Shown here: piece after piece, positions 62,270-64,000 of the stretch
Layout of the letters: each line of letters opens with the position of its first letter
Position numbering within the stretch: the first letter of the stretch is position 1
Source of the DNA: Lachnospiraceae bacterium 3-1
Lineage (GTDB): Bacteria; Bacillota; Clostridia; Lachnospirales; Lachnospiraceae
Direction: 5' to 3'
DNA: 64,000 nt
Assembly: GCA_000403255.2 (NCBI GenBank)
Contig: KE159594.1
Span: forward strand, 349,673-413,672
Notes under the pieces: generated by a model
The model's database searches: none
What the model saw: the letters and a program-made list of their open reading frames with translations, nothing else
What the model was told of the DNA's origin: nothing
Program-made: the position numbers and the translations under genes

Positions 62270-62592
62270 AATCTGCACTCTCCTTCTCTTTCAAGTATAT
62301 CAATAGAACCAATTCTCAATCATATTATCGGAAAAATCAGGGAATTCTCTAACACTTTTTTCATAAATGTCCCATTTTGTTGCATGGATAGCAGATTTCT
62401 TGTTCCAGATTAAGTCTGAAACTTTGAAATTGTAACAAAACCTATTTCATGTGAAAATCCATTGCGATATAATAGAGACAAATATAAATTCGATGATAAC
62501 AAGGATACTTACAATGATGAAAGAATCAAAAAAATGAAAAAATAGACCCATTGTAATAATTGTAATTCTATAAAAAAGGTGGATCGTCAAAG
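62270..62592. other. Divergent regulatory spacer
   Basis: Between two divergent genes. TATAAT at 62468-62473 (plus) is a plausible -10 for the gene at 62593; I find no good -35. No coding region supported. Confidence 0.4.
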
Positions 62593-63477
62593 ATGGATCA
62601 TAAACTCTTTAAAATTTTAAAAAAAGTATATTACAAGAAAAAAGATAAAACCGGGGATATATTCAACTGTGATACAAAAACAACCTCATATACACTGGAT
62701 AATCTATCTCGCGAGGAATTAGACTACTTACTTTCCAGCGGTTATCCAGTGAATGAAATTGTTGCATATTCTCATGACGAATGTGTGCAAGGATACAAAG
62801 AAATTCTCCACCATCCCAATCTGACTTTAGAAAATCTTCTAGCTTCCTATTTGTGTGGATTTTCAAGTTTTCCAAGAGGAAGACAGCCTATTCTCAGCTA
62901 TTTATTTGCAAAGGCAGTTCCTGAACATACCTTTACCCCATTTGAAACAGGCGGAGATATTTGTGCATTATGTTCCATGTCACAACAGATCTGGATTCAG
63001 AAAGGTGAGGAAATATTTCGAAGCTATTGGGGATATTCATGGAATGAAATATGGGGTAAATCCCTTGTGGATTTGCAAGAATTTTCGGAATTACCCCCAT
63101 GTAATCCAACGGCAGAAGATATTCAGATCTTTTGCGCTGTAATTGATCTTATAAGAAATGCCCCCTCTGAAGAAACACCTGGAAAACTGGAACAGCGAAT
63201 AAGAAAGGCGAAAGTTGTTCCACATTACGAAAAATACAGGTTTCGCGGTCAGCTTATCACCCTTGCGGAACTGGGAATTTTGCCAAATCCATATATCAAA
63301 CCTTTATATGATGGATTTGTTTCATTCCAACAGCAATGTCAAATCCATCATAAAATCTCCAATCATACAAGGTCGGATATTGTTATGCCCCTTTCCGGGT
63401 GGCGGGGTAATCATCCAATCAATGAGGACAGGCTTTATTCCTTATTTGGACATTTCCTTTACATTCCCGTTTCATAG
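62593..63477 (+). CDS. Unknown 294-residue protein
   Basis: Complete frame starting MDHKLFKILKKVYYKKKDKT; AAAAAGGTGGATCGTCAAAG before the ATG. It contains a C-x-x-C (GDICALC, about 121-127) and a distinctive ending MPLSGWRGNHPINEDRLYSL-FGHFLY. Soluble, alpha/beta mixed, with a PFETGGDIC turn that could bind a metal with later His residues (QIHHKISNHTR). No family I can name. It overlaps the tail of a minus-strand membrane-protein remnant by 59 bases. Confidence 0.55.
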   Translation: MDHKLFKILKKVYYKKKDKTGDIFNCDTKTTSYTLDNLSREELDYLLSSGYPVNEIVAYSHDECVQGYKEILHHPNLTLENLLASYLCGFSSFPRGRQPILSYLFAKAVPEHTFTPFETGGDICALCSMSQQIWIQKGEEIFRSYWGYSWNEIWGKSLVDLQEFSELPPCNPTAEDIQIFCAVIDLIRNAPSEETPGKLEQRIRKAKVVPHYEKYRFRGQLITLAELGILPNPYIKPLYDGFVSFQQQCQIHHKISNHTRSDIVMPLSGWRGNHPINEDRLYSLFGHFLYIPVS

Positions 63478-63720
63478 CAGAATATCCAATGAGTACTGTC
63501 CACACATAAGCACAAGTCTTTGGAATCATCAACATCCCGATCATGGGAATGGTGTCTGCCCACAGCACTACTGGAATGTAGAATCCAAAGCTCAGCACAA
63601 TGGTTAGCCACATCCAACGAAATGCCTGATCTTTGTTATTTTTTGCACTGCGATAAAACAGCGCAATCCGAATACCAGCCAACCCGTACACGGCTACAGT
63701 AAGGAACTGTGCAAAAATAA
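63419..63720 (-). pseudogene. Membrane protein truncated by a transposon
   Basis: The frame SKFIFAQFLTVAVYGLAGIR, RIALFYRSAKNNKDQAFRWM and WLTIVLSFGFYIPVVLWADT then GMLMIPKTCAYVWTVLIGYS gives three to four membrane helices and ends at 63419. Its beginning is lost at about 63720, where the ISAzo13-like sequence begins. Confidence 0.6.
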
Positions 63721-63721
63721 A

Positions 63722-63750
63722 TTTACTGTTTTGGCAATATATGGTATAAT
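63722..63750 (+). promoter_or_regulatory. Promoter of the ISAzo13-like transposase
   Basis: TTTACT (63722-63727), 17-base spacer, extended -10 TGGTATAAT with TATAAT at 63745-63750. Confidence 0.6.
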
Positions 63751-63770
63751 GGACATACGGAGGTATGACC

Positions 63771-64000
63771 ATGGAAGAACGAATTCGTATTATGCTGCCA
63801 TTACTTGATGAGAGGCAGCGGCGCATATTTCTTGCTGCGGAAGCAAAAACATACGGAAGGGGCGGAATCTCCACCGTGAGCAGGCTAAGCGGTGTTGCCC
63901 CTTACACCATAAGGCAGGGGCTTAAAGAGATTGACAGCGGCGAGCCGATTGAGCGGAAGGAAAAAATGCGGCTCCAGGGGGCTGGCCGGAAAAAACTCCA
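63771..64000 (+). CDS. ISAzo13-family transposase, 3' end outside window
   Basis: MEERIRIMLPLLDERQRRIF continues LAAEAKTYGRGGISTVSRLS-GVAPYTIRQGLKEI and GAGRKKL, the conserved N-terminal region of ISAzo13 transposases (LDERQRR, YGRGGI, TI.RG..E). ATG 63771 was chosen because GGAGG is seven bases upstream; an ATG at 63765 is too close. It runs off the window, so intactness cannot be judged. Confidence 0.85.
   Translation, partial: MEERIRIMLPLLDERQRRIFLAAEAKTYGRGGISTVSRLSGVAPYTIRQGLKEIDSGEPIERKEKMRLQGAGRKKL

Noticed and set aside
1..64000. rRNA, tRNA and riboswitches
   Set aside because: I saw no stretch with the conserved features of these RNAs on either strand.

Overview
The window looks like an accessory region of a gut Lachnospiraceae (Clostridia) chromosome. 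The AT-rich intergenic DNA, AGGAGG ribosome sites, GHKL/LytTR and VanRS-like regulators, FtsX-type ABC permeases and ICE-type debris (integrase, serine recombinase, DUF6870-like, RadC) all fit. This placement is an inference from gene families; no rRNA or tRNA is present to confirm it.

1-3.6 kb is chromosomal backbone: a TtcA-like PP-loop ATPase cut by the window edge, an ECF sigma/anti-sigma pair whose sigma gene carries an early in-frame TAG, a gamma carbonic anhydrase and a low-molecular-weight tyrosine phosphatase. 3.5-15.1 kb is a decayed island. The 5' end of the phosphatase gene with its upstream DNA recurs at about 12.3 and 14.9 kb, as expected for successive integrations at one attachment site. 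Between the copies lie an interrupted HEPN gene, Rpn and DDE transposase remnants, RadC pieces, an integrase C-terminus and an intact HigBA-type toxin-antitoxin pair. 15.2-25.9 kb holds deletion derivatives of IS4-, IS66-, IS630- and IS1182-like elements, a complete type III toxin-antitoxin locus (ToxN/AbiQ-type toxin behind two 38-nt RNA repeats), and a first module of LytTR regulator, GHKL kinase and FlxA-like protein.

26-33.2 kb carries a VanRS-like two-component system with an FtsX-type ABC exporter, then a second small ABC exporter with a 58-residue membrane protein. 33.2-43 kb is a one-strand array of single-gene functions: GrpB, five GNAT acetyltransferases, three CPBP proteases, an MBL hydrolase, an ANT(6)-like nucleotidyltransferase, a P-loop kinase and small membrane proteins, several translationally coupled.

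43-57.4 kb is the most coherent system: OmpR regulator and sensor kinase, a regulated promoter, one MacB-like ATPase, three tandem paralogous FtsX permeases that all begin MTWPFENDT, then a second LytTR-GHKL-coiled-coil module. Three sites share ACATTT-N5-ACATTT-N6-(-10 box): before the OmpR regulator, before the ABC operon, and as an orphan copy beside the IS1182 remnant. An XRE/DUF3796 operon with clear operators closes this part. 57.5-64 kb is mixed: ABC and ICE sigma-like gene fragments, HxlR and flavin reductase, a methyltransferase, two unknown proteins and an ISAzo13-like transposase running off the end.
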